Source: Fodinibacter luteus (GTDB lineage: Bacteria; Actinomycetota; Actinomycetes; Actinomycetales; Dermatophilaceae). Taken from it: a DNA stretch of 64,000 nt. The notes under the pieces were generated by a model. That model worked only from the letters and a program-made list of their open reading frames with translations. It had not been told where the DNA came from and ran no database searches. The translations under genes and the position numbers were made by a program. Below are positions 18,336 through 26,258 of this stretch, piece after piece (the stretch's first letter is position 1; each line of letters starts with the position of its first letter). The stretch lies in contig NZ_BAABGM010000003.1 of NCBI RefSeq assembly GCF_039541575.1, positions 124,001 through 188,000 on the forward strand, given 5' to 3'.

Positions 18336-19715
18336 TCAGGACGCCGTCGCGTGGGCTCGCTCCCAGGCCCCGTAGCCGCCGAGGATGTCGGAGACGTCCG
18401 CGAAGCCCTTGGCCCGCAGCAGGCTCGAGGCGACGCTGCTGCGCCACCCGCCCGCGCAGTACGTGACGACCGGACGCTTCGGGTCGAGCTCGCCGGCGCG
18501 GCGGGCCAGCTCGGCGAGCGGGATGTGCACCGCACCGGGGACCCCGCCGTCGGCGAGCTCACCGGCGTTGCGGATGTCGACGACCTGCACCTTGTCGCGC
18601 GAGAACGCCCCGTCGGCCTCGGCCACGGTGAGCCGGCTGGCGTGCGCCACGTCGTCCTCGTGGGCGAGGAAGTAGGCCTCGGGGTCGGCGACGTAGCCGA
18701 TGACATGGTCGAAGCCGATCCGGGCGAACCGGGTCGCGACCTCCTGCTCGACGCCCTCGGGGGCGATGACGACGACCTGCTGGTCCGGGGAGAACACCAT
18801 GCCGACCGTCTCGGCCATCCGGCCGTCGGCGGGCACGTTGACCGACCCGAGCAGGTGCGCCGCCGCGAACTCCTGCACGTCGCGGGCGTCGTGGACGACG
18901 GCCCCCGCGGCCAGGGCCGCCTCGACCTGCTCGGTCGTGAGGGCCGGCACGGCGGCGTCGAGGTCGCGCACGCCGCGCTCCTGCTTGTTGAGCGTCGCGT
19001 TGTAGAGGAAGTACGCGGGGGCGCTCGGCTGGCCCTCGGTCACGACGGCGAGGAACTCCTCCTCGGTCATCGGCTGGCAGGCGTAGTTGAACGCGCGCTG
19101 CTCGCCGATCGTCGACTGGGTCTCGGTCGAGAGGTTCTTGCCGCAGGCGGAGCCCGCGCCGTGGGCGGGGAAGACGCGCACGGCATCCGGCAGGCCCATG
19201 AGCCGGTGCTGGATCGAGTCGTAGAGCATCCGGCCGAGCTCGTCGGCCGTGACACCGACCGACGCGAGCAGGTCGGGGCGGCCGACGTCGCCGATGAAGA
19301 GCGCGTCGCCGGTGAGGACGCCGTAGGCCACCTCGTCGTCGGCGTGCTCGAACACGAGCAGCGAGATCGACTCCGGGGTGTGGCCGGGGGTGGCCATGAC
19401 CTGCAGGGTGACGTCACCGAGCGAGATGCGCTCGCCGTCGGCGAGGTGGCGCACCGGGAAGTCGGCGACCGCGGCCTCGCCGTAGCCGATCCAGGCTCCG
19501 GTCTCGCGGGCCAGCTCGAGGTGGCCGGACACGAAGTCGGCGTGGAAGTGGGTGTTGACGACCCCGACGATGGTCAGGCCCTTGGCCCGGGCGTCGTCGA
19601 GGTACTCCGCGACGTCGCGGCGCGGGTCGACGACGACGGCCTGGCCGGTGACCTCGTCGGCGACGAGGTAGGAGGCCTGCGAGAGGCAGTCGAGGTAGTA
19701 CTGGGTGAAGATCAC
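18336..19715 (-). CDS. CstB-like persulfide dioxygenase with rhodanese domains
   Basis: A 459-residue fusion: an N-terminal metallo-beta-lactamase domain of the ETHE1/persulfide dioxygenase type (about 1-245), a degenerate rhodanese-like domain without Cys (about 260-350) and a C-terminal active rhodanese domain. Iron ligands are seen in NTHFHADFVSGH (His56), ATPGHTPES (His112) and LTGDALFIGDVGRPD (Asp137). Rhodanese Cys420 lies in VTYCAGGWRSS. This three-part layout matches staphylococcal CstB, which converts persulfides to thiosulfate. The GTG start has GGAGG four bases upstream; the shared operator is 46 bases upstream. It is divergent from the lipoprotein rhodanese. Confidence 0.93.
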   Translation of the reverse strand: MIFTQYYLDCLSQASYLVADEVTGQAVVVDPRRDVAEYLDDARAKGLTIVGVVNTHFHADFVSGHLELARETGAWIGYGEAAVADFPVRHLADGERISLGDVTLQVMATPGHTPESISLLVFEHADDEVAYGVLTGDALFIGDVGRPDLLASVGVTADELGRMLYDSIQHRLMGLPDAVRVFPAHGAGSACGKNLSTETQSTIGEQRAFNYACQPMTEEEFLAVVTEGQPSAPAYFLYNATLNKQERGVRDLDAAVPALTTEQVEAALAAGAVVHDARDVQEFAAAHLLGSVNVPADGRMAETVGMVFSPDQQVVVIAPEGVEQEVATRFARIGFDHVIGYVADPEAYFLAHEDDVAHASRLTVAEADGAFSRDKVQVVDIRNAGELADGGVPGAVHIPLAELARRAGELDPKRPVVTYCAGGWRSSVASSLLRAKGFADVSDILGGYGAWERAHATAS

Positions 19716-19758
19716 GGATCCTCCAGGAGGCGTCGGACGGCTTGGTCGAGATGCTCAA

Positions 19759-19780
19759 CGTATACCCTAGGGGGTATATT
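19759..19780. promoter_or_regulatory. Shared divergent CsoR/CstR-type operator
   Basis: TATACCCTAGGGGGTATA (19761-19778) sits between the divergent CstB-like and rhodanese genes and carries the same ATACC-N6-GGTAT core (19762-19777). Rightward -10: TATATT (19775-19780). Leftward: TATACG or, one step on, TACGTT. One dimer pair could silence both transcripts. Confidence 0.85.
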
Positions 19781-19832
19781 TCCACCGAGCAAGCCGACCG
19801 ACTCCTCCCCCACGACCGACCAGGAGAGCCCC

Positions 19833-20285
19833 ATGACGCACCGCCCGACCGCCCTCGCCCTCGTCGCCGCCCTCGCCGCGGCCGCGCTGGCCCTCGCCGG
19901 CTGCTCCGGTGCCGGGTCGGAGGCCTCGGTGACCGCCGCCCCCACCGCCGCCACCGCACCCGCGAGCGGCGCCGAGCTCGACGCCGCCGCGTTCGCCGCT
20001 GCACTCAAGCGCCCGGGCACGACGGTGCTCGACGTGCGCACCCCCGCCGAGTTCGCCGAGGGCCACCTGCCCGGTGCGGTCAACATCGACGTCTCCTCGC
20101 CCGACTTCGCGGCGCAGGTCGCAACCCTCGACCCCGCTGCGCCGTACGCGGTCTACTGCCGCTCGGGCAACCGCTCGGCGGCGGCGCTCGCCACCATGGC
20201 CGGGCAGGGCTTCACGGGCGCCTACCACCTCGGCGGCGGCATCGGCGCCTGGCAGAGCGCCGGCGGCGAGGTCGTCACCGGCTGA
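19833..20285 (+). CDS. Lipoprotein rhodanese (sulfurtransferase)
   Basis: A 150-residue exported single-domain rhodanese. A type II signal peptide ends in the lipobox LAGC (Cys24); a Thr/Ala-rich linker follows to about residue 46; the rhodanese domain carries the persulfide-forming Cys109 in YCRSGNRSA. AGGAG lies just upstream of the ATG. Anchored outside the membrane, it could move sulfane sulfur from external polysulfide or thiosulfate to an acceptor. Control by the shared operator ties it to the intracellular persulfide enzymes. Confidence 0.93.
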   Translation: MTHRPTALALVAALAAAALALAGCSGAGSEASVTAAPTAATAPASGAELDAAAFAAALKRPGTTVLDVRTPAEFAEGHLPGAVNIDVSSPDFAAQVATLDPAAPYAVYCRSGNRSAAALATMAGQGFTGAYHLGGGIGAWQSAGGEVVTG

Positions 20286-20363
20286 CACCCGTCCGGGTCA
20301 CGGTTGGGACACGACCCGCCGAACCGCTGGACGTCGCCGCCGCGCCTGTGACCAGAATGGGGC

Positions 20364-21491
20364 GTGGTGGATGGGAGCGCTCCCACGGAGCGTGCTGCGG
20401 TCGGGCCCACGGCCCCGCCCACCCGTCCCGACCCGTCTGGCACCCGTGCCGCGGCCGTCCGGGAACCCGGCCCCGGCACGGGAGCCAGACGGTCCCCCAC
20501 GATCGAGGAGGTCGCCCGCCGCGCGGGCGTCGGCCGGGGCACGGCATCCCGGGTCGTCAACGGCTCGCCGCAGGTCTCCGAGGCGACGCGCGACGCCGTG
20601 CTGCGCGCCGTCGCCGAGCTCGGCTACGTGCCGAACCGGGCGGCCCGGTCCCTCGTGACCCGCCGCACCGACACCGTCGCCCTCGTCGTCTCCGAGTCGG
20701 GTGACCGGGTCTTCGGGGAGCCCTACTTCGCCGCTGTCGTGCGCGGCATCGGCGAGCGGATCGCCCGCTCGCACGTCCAGCTCGTCCTGACGATGGCGGG
20801 TAGCCGGCGCGACCGCGAGCGGGTCGCCACGTACCTCACCGACCAGTACGTCGACGGTGCCCTCATGCTCTCCCTCCACGCGCCCGACGACCTGCCCGAC
20901 CTCGTCGAGTCGGGCGGCGTCCCCACCGTCTGCGGGGGGCGTGCGGCCGGCGCGTCCCCGCGGTGCGTCGTCGACGTGGACAACCGGTCCGGCGGACGGG
21001 CGGCCGTCGCGCACCTGCTCGCGACCGGCCGCCGTCGCGTCGCGGTGCTCACCGGGCCGCAGGACATGTCGTCGGGTCGTGACCGGCTCGCCGGCGCGCG
21101 GGATGCCGTCTCGGATGCCGGTCTGCCACCCGAGGCCCTCCTCGTCGAGCCGGGGGACTACAGCGAGGCGAGCGGCGAGTACGCGATGCGGCGGGTGCTG
21201 CGGTTCGGGCCACCCCCCGACGCGGTCTTCGCGGCGTCGGACCTCATGGCCGTGGGCGCCATGCGCGTGCTGCGCGAGGCCGGGCTGCGGGTGCCCGACG
21301 ACGTCGCGGTCGTCGGGTTCGACGACTCTCCCGTGGCCCGGCACACCGAGCCCGCGCTCACGAGCGTGCACCAGCCGGTCGAGGAGATGGGCCGGGTCAT
21401 GGCGGACCTGCTGCTCGCCAGGATCTCCGGGGAGGACGTCCCCGCACGAACCGTGCTGCCGACCCGGCTCGTCGTGCGGGCTACCGCCTAG
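20364..21491 (+). CDS. LacI-family regulator, CebR/CelR-like
   Basis: A 375-residue repressor: an unusually long Pro/Ala/Thr-rich N-terminal arm (about 1-43), a HTH (TIEEVARRAGVGRGTASRVVNGSPQVS), the hinge segment and a periplasmic-binding-type sensor domain ending in FDDSPVARHTEPALTSV. By recall it resembles Streptomyces CebR, the cellobiose-sensing repressor of cellulose use, over its whole length. No in-frame ATG, GTG or TTG exists between the two GTGs at 20364/20367 and the HTH, so the long arm appears genuine. No sugar genes adjoin; the regulon must lie elsewhere. The stop shares CTAG with the convergent oxygenase gene. Confidence 0.9.
   Translation: MVDGSAPTERAAVGPTAPPTRPDPSGTRAAAVREPGPGTGARRSPTIEEVARRAGVGRGTASRVVNGSPQVSEATRDAVLRAVAELGYVPNRAARSLVTRRTDTVALVVSESGDRVFGEPYFAAVVRGIGERIARSHVQLVLTMAGSRRDRERVATYLTDQYVDGALMLSLHAPDDLPDLVESGGVPTVCGGRAAGASPRCVVDVDNRSGGRAAVAHLLATGRRRVAVLTGPQDMSSGRDRLAGARDAVSDAGLPPEALLVEPGDYSEASGEYAMRRVLRFGPPPDAVFAASDLMAVGAMRVLREAGLRVPDDVAVVGFDDSPVARHTEPALTSVHQPVEEMGRVMADLLLARISGEDVPARTVLPTRLVVRATA
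20372..20385 (+). promoter_or_regulatory. CebR/CelR-type operator within the regulator's first codons
   Basis: TGGGAGCGCTCCCA is a perfect 14-bp palindrome identical to the operator described for actinobacterial CebR/CelR repressors. It covers codons 3-8 of this gene, so binding would block elongation or a leaderless start. Autoregulation is the likely purpose. Confidence 0.85.
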
Positions 21492-22732
21492 CCGCGACGA
21501 GGTTCGCCGCCGGTGTCGTCGGGCACGACGATCCCCGCGAGTGCGAGGCGACGCAGCACGCGCTCGGGGAGCCGCCCGGGCTCCACCTCGTGCGCGAGGA
21601 CACCACGCACGGCGCCGCGGTCCGCGTCGGGCACCGCGACGCGGGCCACCCGGGTCACGAGCGTGCCCCCCTCCCACCGTGCAGCGAGCCCCTCCCTGAC
21701 CCGCCACCCGTGCAGGCCGGTCCGCTCGCCGGCCGCGTGCTGCGCCAGGACCCCCAGCGGCGCGGCCCGCTCGGCCGCCCGGGCACGGCCCGCGAGGAGG
21801 CGGGCGAGCTCCTCGTCGGGCACGGCGTCCAGGGCTGCGACGACCGCGGCCCGGGCCGCGCCCCGCCGGTCGGCCGTCGTCCCCGCGTCGAGCACGTCGA
21901 CGCCCACGGGGAGCGAGGCGCGCACGGCCGGGTCCGCGTCGAGGTGCGTCGCCGCCGCCCGAAGCAGGTCGTCGACGAGGTGGCGCACCGTCCACGGGTG
22001 GACCCCGAAGGTGAGGTGCGTGCTCACCTCTTCCGTTGCGGTGGCCGAGTGGAGCCACCCGCGGGGCAGGTAGAGGCAGTCGCCGGGGCGCAGCGTGGCG
22101 TCGATGACCGGCTCGGCAGTGGCGGCGGCGGCGACGGCCTCTCGTCGGTCGGTCCAGGGTTGGGTGCGCAGCGGGGCGTCGAGCACGGGGGGACGTACCT
22201 GCCAGTGCTTCTCACCCGTGACCTGGACGACCATGACGTCGTGGACGTCGTAGTGGTCGTCGAAACCCCGGTTCGCGGGTGGCGTGACGTACGCGTTGAC
22301 CTGGACGGGGTGCCCGAGGTCGGCCGCGAGCTCGCGGGCGCTGGCGCCGACCGGGCCCCAGGTGCGGTGCAGGGCCTGCAGGACGATCGTGGCGCCGGCG
22401 GCGAACTCGCGCAGGACCTTGTCCTCGCTCACCTGGTCCCCGATGGTGGCGCCGACGCCGCCGCCGAGCGTGTAGGCGGACGCGTCGAGGGTCGCCCCGG
22501 CGCGGGCCATCCGGAGGAAGGGCGTGCGCAGGGCGCGGGAGGAGAGGAGCTCGTCGACCGCGTCCGGGCCGAACCCGTGCGTCGGTGGCGGGAGGTCGTC
22601 GGCCCGGCTCAGCAGGGGCGCCCGCCCCCAGTGGTCGCGGGAGAACACCTCGCGGGGGACCGTCGCGAAGGCAGCCAGCCCACGACCGGCGCGCCGGGCG
22701 CCGGTCGCCGGCTCGGCCCCCGGTGACGTCAC
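21488..22732 (-). CDS. JmjC/cupin-4 family 2-oxoglutarate oxygenase
   Basis: A 414-residue Fe(II)/2-oxoglutarate oxygenase of the ribosomal-oxygenase-like (YcfD/RoxA, MINA/NO66) JmjC group, which hydroxylates protein side chains. Metal ligands: His160 and Asp162 in DHYDVHDVMVVQ (HxD) and His228 in LPRGWLHSA. KHW at 175-177 and a C-terminal winged-helix-like region (about 330-410) match the family. The GTG at 22732 overlaps the stop of the upstream repetitive peptide gene by four bases (GTGA), a sign of coupled, stoichiometric expression. I infer that the peptide is its substrate; a ribosomal protein target is the alternative. Confidence 0.9.
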   Translation of the reverse strand: MTSPGAEPATGARRAGRGLAAFATVPREVFSRDHWGRAPLLSRADDLPPPTHGFGPDAVDELLSSRALRTPFLRMARAGATLDASAYTLGGGVGATIGDQVSEDKVLREFAAGATIVLQALHRTWGPVGASARELAADLGHPVQVNAYVTPPANRGFDDHYDVHDVMVVQVTGEKHWQVRPPVLDAPLRTQPWTDRREAVAAAATAEPVIDATLRPGDCLYLPRGWLHSATATEEVSTHLTFGVHPWTVRHLVDDLLRAAATHLDADPAVRASLPVGVDVLDAGTTADRRGAARAAVVAALDAVPDEELARLLAGRARAAERAAPLGVLAQHAAGERTGLHGWRVREGLAARWEGGTLVTRVARVAVPDADRGAVRGVLAHEVEPGRLPERVLRRLALAGIVVPDDTGGEPRRG

Positions 22733-23058
22733 GACGTGGCGTCCGCCCCGCCGTCGGCGCCACCGTCCTGCGCGCCGGCGGTGCCGGCGTCGCCCGCCCC
22801 GCTGTCGGCGGGGCCTTCCGCGGCACCGTCGGCGCCGCCGTCGCTGTGCTCGGGAACGGTGGTGTCGCCGGCGCCGCTGTCGGCCGGGCCCTCGACCGAG
22901 GTGTCCCCGCGGCCCGGCAGTCCGCCCGCCCCGCCGTCCGCCCCTCCGTCGTGCTCGCCGGGGAGGCCCTGACCGGCCCCGCTGTCCGCCGGTCCTTCGG
23001 CGTGGCCCAGCTTGCCCGCGCCGTCGTCCAGCTGCTCGTCCATGGGGAAGTCGCTCAT
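22729..23058 (-). CDS. 109-residue repetitive Asp/Gly/Ala peptide, likely substrate of the JmjC enzyme
   Basis: A highly acidic, low-hydrophobicity peptide with one Lys and one Arg. A leader-like start (MSDFPMDEQLDDGAGKLGHA) is followed by three alternating pairs of units: EGPADSGAG at 21-29, 56-64 and 81-89, each followed by a DGGADG-A unit near 37-44, 73-79 and 98-104. No signal peptide. The ATG at 23058 is preceded by GAAAGG. The stop overlaps the oxygenase start. Regular Asp spacing beside a protein hydroxylase suggests multi-site beta-hydroxylation, as in a ribosomally made natural product or a secreted structural peptide. No protease, exporter or cyclase lies nearby, so the end product is unknown. 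Confidence 0.78.
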   Translation of the reverse strand: MSDFPMDEQLDDGAGKLGHAEGPADSGAGQGLPGEHDGGADGGAGGLPGRGDTSVEGPADSGAGDTTVPEHSDGGADGAAEGPADSGAGDAGTAGAQDGGADGGADATS

Positions 23059-23372
23059 GTCGGGACCTTTCAGTGGGGCGGCCGCCGGTGCGCGCCGCGG
23101 ACCCCTCATGCAAGCAGCGCCGACGGGGTGCGCGGGGCTTTGCGCGCAGGCGGAGCGAACCCCCGGCCACCCCCGGACCGCAGCGACCCGACCGGCGCAG
23201 TGCCGGCATCCGTCCGCGCCTGCGAGCCGACCGGCGCAGTGCCGGAATCCGTCTGGCCCCTGCGACCCGTCGACGGCGCCGTCGGGGCCGTTCGGCGCCA
23301 GCGCCCGCGCGCTGGTCGCACCGGCACCCGGGGCGGCGCTCGCCGGCTCGTCGCCGGTGCCACGATGACCGC
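23059..23372. other. Divergent intergenic region with hairpin repeats
   Basis: No gene is supported. A direct repeat CCGACCGGCGCAGTGCCGG occurs at about 23188 and 23227 (39 apart), each forming a CCGGC/GCCGG hairpin and each followed by an ATCCGTC tail. Promoters for the peptide gene (minus) and the DUF294 gene (plus) should lie here, but no convincing hexamers are seen. Confidence 0.55.
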
Positions 23373-25244
23373 ATGGCCCTCGACGTCGAGCTGTCCGAGA
23401 CGCGCGAGTTCCTCGCGCAGCACGAGCCCTTCGACGCGTTGCCCGCCGGCGTGCTCGACCGGCTCCCGGCCGGCCTCACCGTCGAGTACTTCCGCCGGGG
23501 CACCCGGCTCATCGAGCGCGGTCGGGACAACCACCACCTCTACGTGCTGCGCTCGGGGGCCGCCGACGTCCACGACACCCAGGGCAGCCTCGTCGAGCGC
23601 GGCGGCGAGGGCGCCTGCTTCGGCTCGATCACCCTGACCCAGGGCAACCCGTCGACGTTCGACGTCACCGCCATCGAGGACTGCCTCGCCCTCCTCCTGC
23701 CCGCCGAGGACTTCCACCGCCTGTGCACGGACCACCCCGCGTTCGCGGCGTTCTTCGACGCCCAGCGCGCGAGCCGGATGAGCGGCGCCGTCGCCTCGCT
23801 CCAGCTGTCGACGACCGGGAGCGCCATCCTCAAGACCCATGTGCGCGAGCTCGTCGGGCGCGAGCCGATCGGCGTCGACGGCGCCGCGACGGTGCGCGAG
23901 GCGGCGCAGGTCATGTCCCGCAAGGGGGTCTCCGCCCTCCTCGTCATGGAGGGTGAACGGCTCGCCGGCATCCTCACCGACCGCGACCTGCGCACCCGCG
24001 TGCTCGCCGCGGGCGTCGACCCCGGCATCCGGGTCAGCGAGGTGATGACCGCCGACCCGGTGACGGGGGACGTCGACGCCCTCGCGTTCGAGGTGCTCCT
24101 CGAGATGGTCGGGCGGCACATCCACCACCTGCCGATCATTGACGCCCACGACCGCCCGGTCGGGCTCGTGACGACGACCGACCTGCTCCGGCTCGAGCAG
24201 TCCAACCCCGTCTACCTCGCCGGCGACATCGCGAAGCAGCCGGACGTCGACGGGGTCGCGCGCGTCTCGAGCCGGCTGCCGCAGGTCGTGCTCAGCCTCG
24301 TGGAGCAGGACGCCTCGGCCGACGACATCGGCCGGGTCGTCACCGCGGTGGGGGATGCCGTGGAGCGGCGCCTCCTCGCGCTCGCCGAGGCGGACCTCGG
24401 CCCCGCCCCCGTGCCCTACTGCTGGGTGGCGCTCGGGTCGCGCGCCCGGCTCGAACAGGCCCTGGCCGCCGACCAGGACACGGCCATCCTCATCGACGAC
24501 GCCGTGCAGCCCGAGCACGCGGGCTGGTTCGAGGCCCTCGCCGGGCGCGTCACTGCCGACCTCGTCGCCTGCGGCTACCCGCGGTGCACGGGAGACGTCA
24601 TGGCGACCAACCCTCGCTGGCGCCAGCCCCTGGCGCAGTGGCGGCGCGAGTTCTCGACGTGGCTGACCGAGCCGGTGCCCGACGCGATCCTCGGGGCGAG
24701 CATCTTCTTCGACATGCGGGCCGTCCACGGCGACGCCTCGCTCCACGCGCGCCTCCAGCGCCACGTCCTCGCGACCGCGCCCGGGGCGCGCCTCTTCCTC
24801 GCGCACCTCGCGAAGCAGGCCACCGCGAACGAGCCCCCGCTCGGCTTCTTCCGCGGCTTCGTCCTCGAGAAGGCCGGCAGCCACAGGCACACCCTCGACA
24901 TCAAGCGCGGGGGCATCGGGGCGGTCGTCGAGCTCGCCCGGGTCCACGCCCTGTCGACCGGCAGCCCCGCGGTCAACACCCGGTCGCGCATCGAGGCGGC
25001 GCGCGAGGCCGGCATCCTCGGTGACGACAAGGCCGCCGACCTGCGCGACGCGTTCGAGTTCATCTCCTACGTCCGGCTGCGCCACCAGGCGGCCCAGGTG
25101 CGACGCGGCGACCTCCCCGACAACCACGTGTCCCCCGACGACCTCTCGAGCTTCGACAAGCGGCACCTGCGGGAGGCCTTCTCCATCGTGCGCCACGCGC
25201 AGTCCACGCTCGCCCACCGGTTCCCGATGCACTACATCTCGTGA
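23373..25244 (+). CDS. cNMP-binding/CBS/DUF294 nucleotidyltransferase-like protein
   Basis: A 623-residue signalling protein: an N-terminal cyclic-nucleotide-binding-like domain (about 15-125), a CBS pair (about 155-275; VMSRKGVSALLVMEGERLAGILTDRDLRTR and HLPIIDAHDRPVGLVTTTDLLR), then the DUF294 nucleotidyltransferase fold with VALGSRARLEQALAADQDTAIL and a C-terminal helical domain. The nucleotidyltransferase motif GSxxRxE...DxD is recognisable as G-S-R-A-R with D-Q-D. The same architecture paired with a DnaQ-type exonuclease is common in bacteria; its ligand is unclear. The stop overlaps the next gene by four bases (GTGA). Confidence 0.9.
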   Translation: MALDVELSETREFLAQHEPFDALPAGVLDRLPAGLTVEYFRRGTRLIERGRDNHHLYVLRSGAADVHDTQGSLVERGGEGACFGSITLTQGNPSTFDVTAIEDCLALLLPAEDFHRLCTDHPAFAAFFDAQRASRMSGAVASLQLSTTGSAILKTHVRELVGREPIGVDGAATVREAAQVMSRKGVSALLVMEGERLAGILTDRDLRTRVLAAGVDPGIRVSEVMTADPVTGDVDALAFEVLLEMVGRHIHHLPIIDAHDRPVGLVTTTDLLRLEQSNPVYLAGDIAKQPDVDGVARVSSRLPQVVLSLVEQDASADDIGRVVTAVGDAVERRLLALAEADLGPAPVPYCWVALGSRARLEQALAADQDTAILIDDAVQPEHAGWFEALAGRVTADLVACGYPRCTGDVMATNPRWRQPLAQWRREFSTWLTEPVPDAILGASIFFDMRAVHGDASLHARLQRHVLATAPGARLFLAHLAKQATANEPPLGFFRGFVLEKAGSHRHTLDIKRGGIGAVVELARVHALSTGSPAVNTRSRIEAAREAGILGDDKAADLRDAFEFISYVRLRHQAAQVRRGDLPDNHVSPDDLSSFDKRHLREAFSIVRHAQSTLAHRFPMHYIS

Positions 25245-25954
25245 GCCTGTTCCGCCGCAGCCCCGACGAGCGCCGCGTCCGGGCCCTGCGCGACGCGCCG
25301 CCGGGGCCGTTGCGCGACTACCTCTCGGTGCCCCTGCCCGCCCCGTCCGTGCCGCTCGGGCAGCTGCGCCTGCTCGCCGTCGACATCGAGACGACCGGCC
25401 TGGACCCGGGCACCGACCGCATCCTGTCGATCGGGTACGTCCCCGTCGACGGGGGGTCGGTCGTGCTCGGTGGCGCCGGGCGGGCCGTCGTGCGTGGCGG
25501 GGCCGGCGCCGCGGGGGAGGACGGGGTGGGCCGCAGCGCGACGGTGCACGGCCTCACCGACGACACCCTCGCCGGGGGCGAGCCGCTCGAGGATGCCGTC
25601 GCCGACCTCCTGCGCGCCCTCACCGGCCGCGCGCTCCTCGCGCACTTCGCCCGCATCGAGACCGGCTTCCTCTCCGCCGCGTGCGAACGGCTGTGGGGGG
25701 TCGGGATGCCGTGCGCCGTCGTCGACACCCTCGCCCTCGAGGAGCGGGCGGTCGCCGGCCGGTGGCGGCACGAGGCCCCCCGCGGGGCGCTGCGGCTGTG
25801 GAGTGCCCGGGAGCGGCACGGGCTGCCGGTCTACCGTGCCCACGAGGCGCTCACCGATGCCCTCGCGTGCGCCGAGCTCTACCTCGCGCAGCGGGCCGAG
25901 CTGGAGGCGGGCTCGCCGGGGACGACACTGACCCTCCGCCAGGTCATGGCGTGA
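25241..25954 (+). CDS. DnaQ-like DEDDh 3'-5' exonuclease
   Basis: A 237-residue exonuclease domain. Exo I is AVDIETTGLD (Asp and Glu metal ligands), Exo II lies around ALLAHFARIETGFLS, and Exo III is YRAHEALTDALACAELY, with the His and Asp five residues apart. A short basic N-terminus (FRRSPDERRVRALR) precedes the domain. Its GTG start overlaps the DUF294 gene, so the two are translated together. Possibly processes RNA or a nucleotide signal for the partner; it is not the replicative proofreading subunit by context. Confidence 0.9.
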   Translation: MSLFRRSPDERRVRALRDAPPGPLRDYLSVPLPAPSVPLGQLRLLAVDIETTGLDPGTDRILSIGYVPVDGGSVVLGGAGRAVVRGGAGAAGEDGVGRSATVHGLTDDTLAGGEPLEDAVADLLRALTGRALLAHFARIETGFLSAACERLWGVGMPCAVVDTLALEERAVAGRWRHEAPRGALRLWSARERHGLPVYRAHEALTDALACAELYLAQRAELEAGSPGTTLTLRQVMA

Positions 25955-26010
25955 GGGTCAGGGAGGGTGCCGCGCCGCCCGCGTGAGGGCGGGTCGGGGC
26001 CGGGGTGGCC

Positions 26011-26178
26011 TCAGAACATGCGCGGCGCGCGGCTCTGCGCGAGGAGGTAGAGCTCGTGGGACTCGCGCACGAGGTCGCGGTCGACGTGCTCGGACCGGCC
26101 GCTGCCGTGCCGGCGGTTCGTGTGCAGGGCCGAGGCGAGGGAGCGGACCTTGTCGAGGGAGTAGGTGGCGATGTTCAT
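26011..26178 (-). CDS. 55-residue hypothetical protein
   Basis: A short ORF, MNIATYSLDKVRSLASALHT..., rich in Arg/His/Ser, with no Cys and no membrane span. It is divergent from the LysR gene, sharing an AT-rich intergenic region. No family is recognised. Support comes from the position opposite a regulator, a normal ATG and codon use like its neighbours; a binding site is weak. Confidence 0.5.
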   Translation of the reverse strand: MNIATYSLDKVRSLASALHTNRRHGSGRSEHVDRDLVRESHELYLLAQSRAPRMF

Positions 26179-26194
26179 ACCCCCATCCTGCGCC

Positions 26195-26258
26195 GCTCCA
26201 CTATTCAGCACAACGCGACTTTGCTTAGTTGTCGTGCAGTTCCACTTAACATTGGAGC
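26195..26258 (+). promoter_or_regulatory. AT-rich divergent promoter/LysR site
   Basis: This 64-base patch is far richer in A/T than its surroundings. It contains an interrupted palindrome ACAAC (26210-26214) N13 GTTGT (26228-26232), typical in size for a LysR-type site, upstream of the LysR ATG at 26259. It probably serves both the LysR gene and the 55-residue ORF. Confidence 0.5.
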
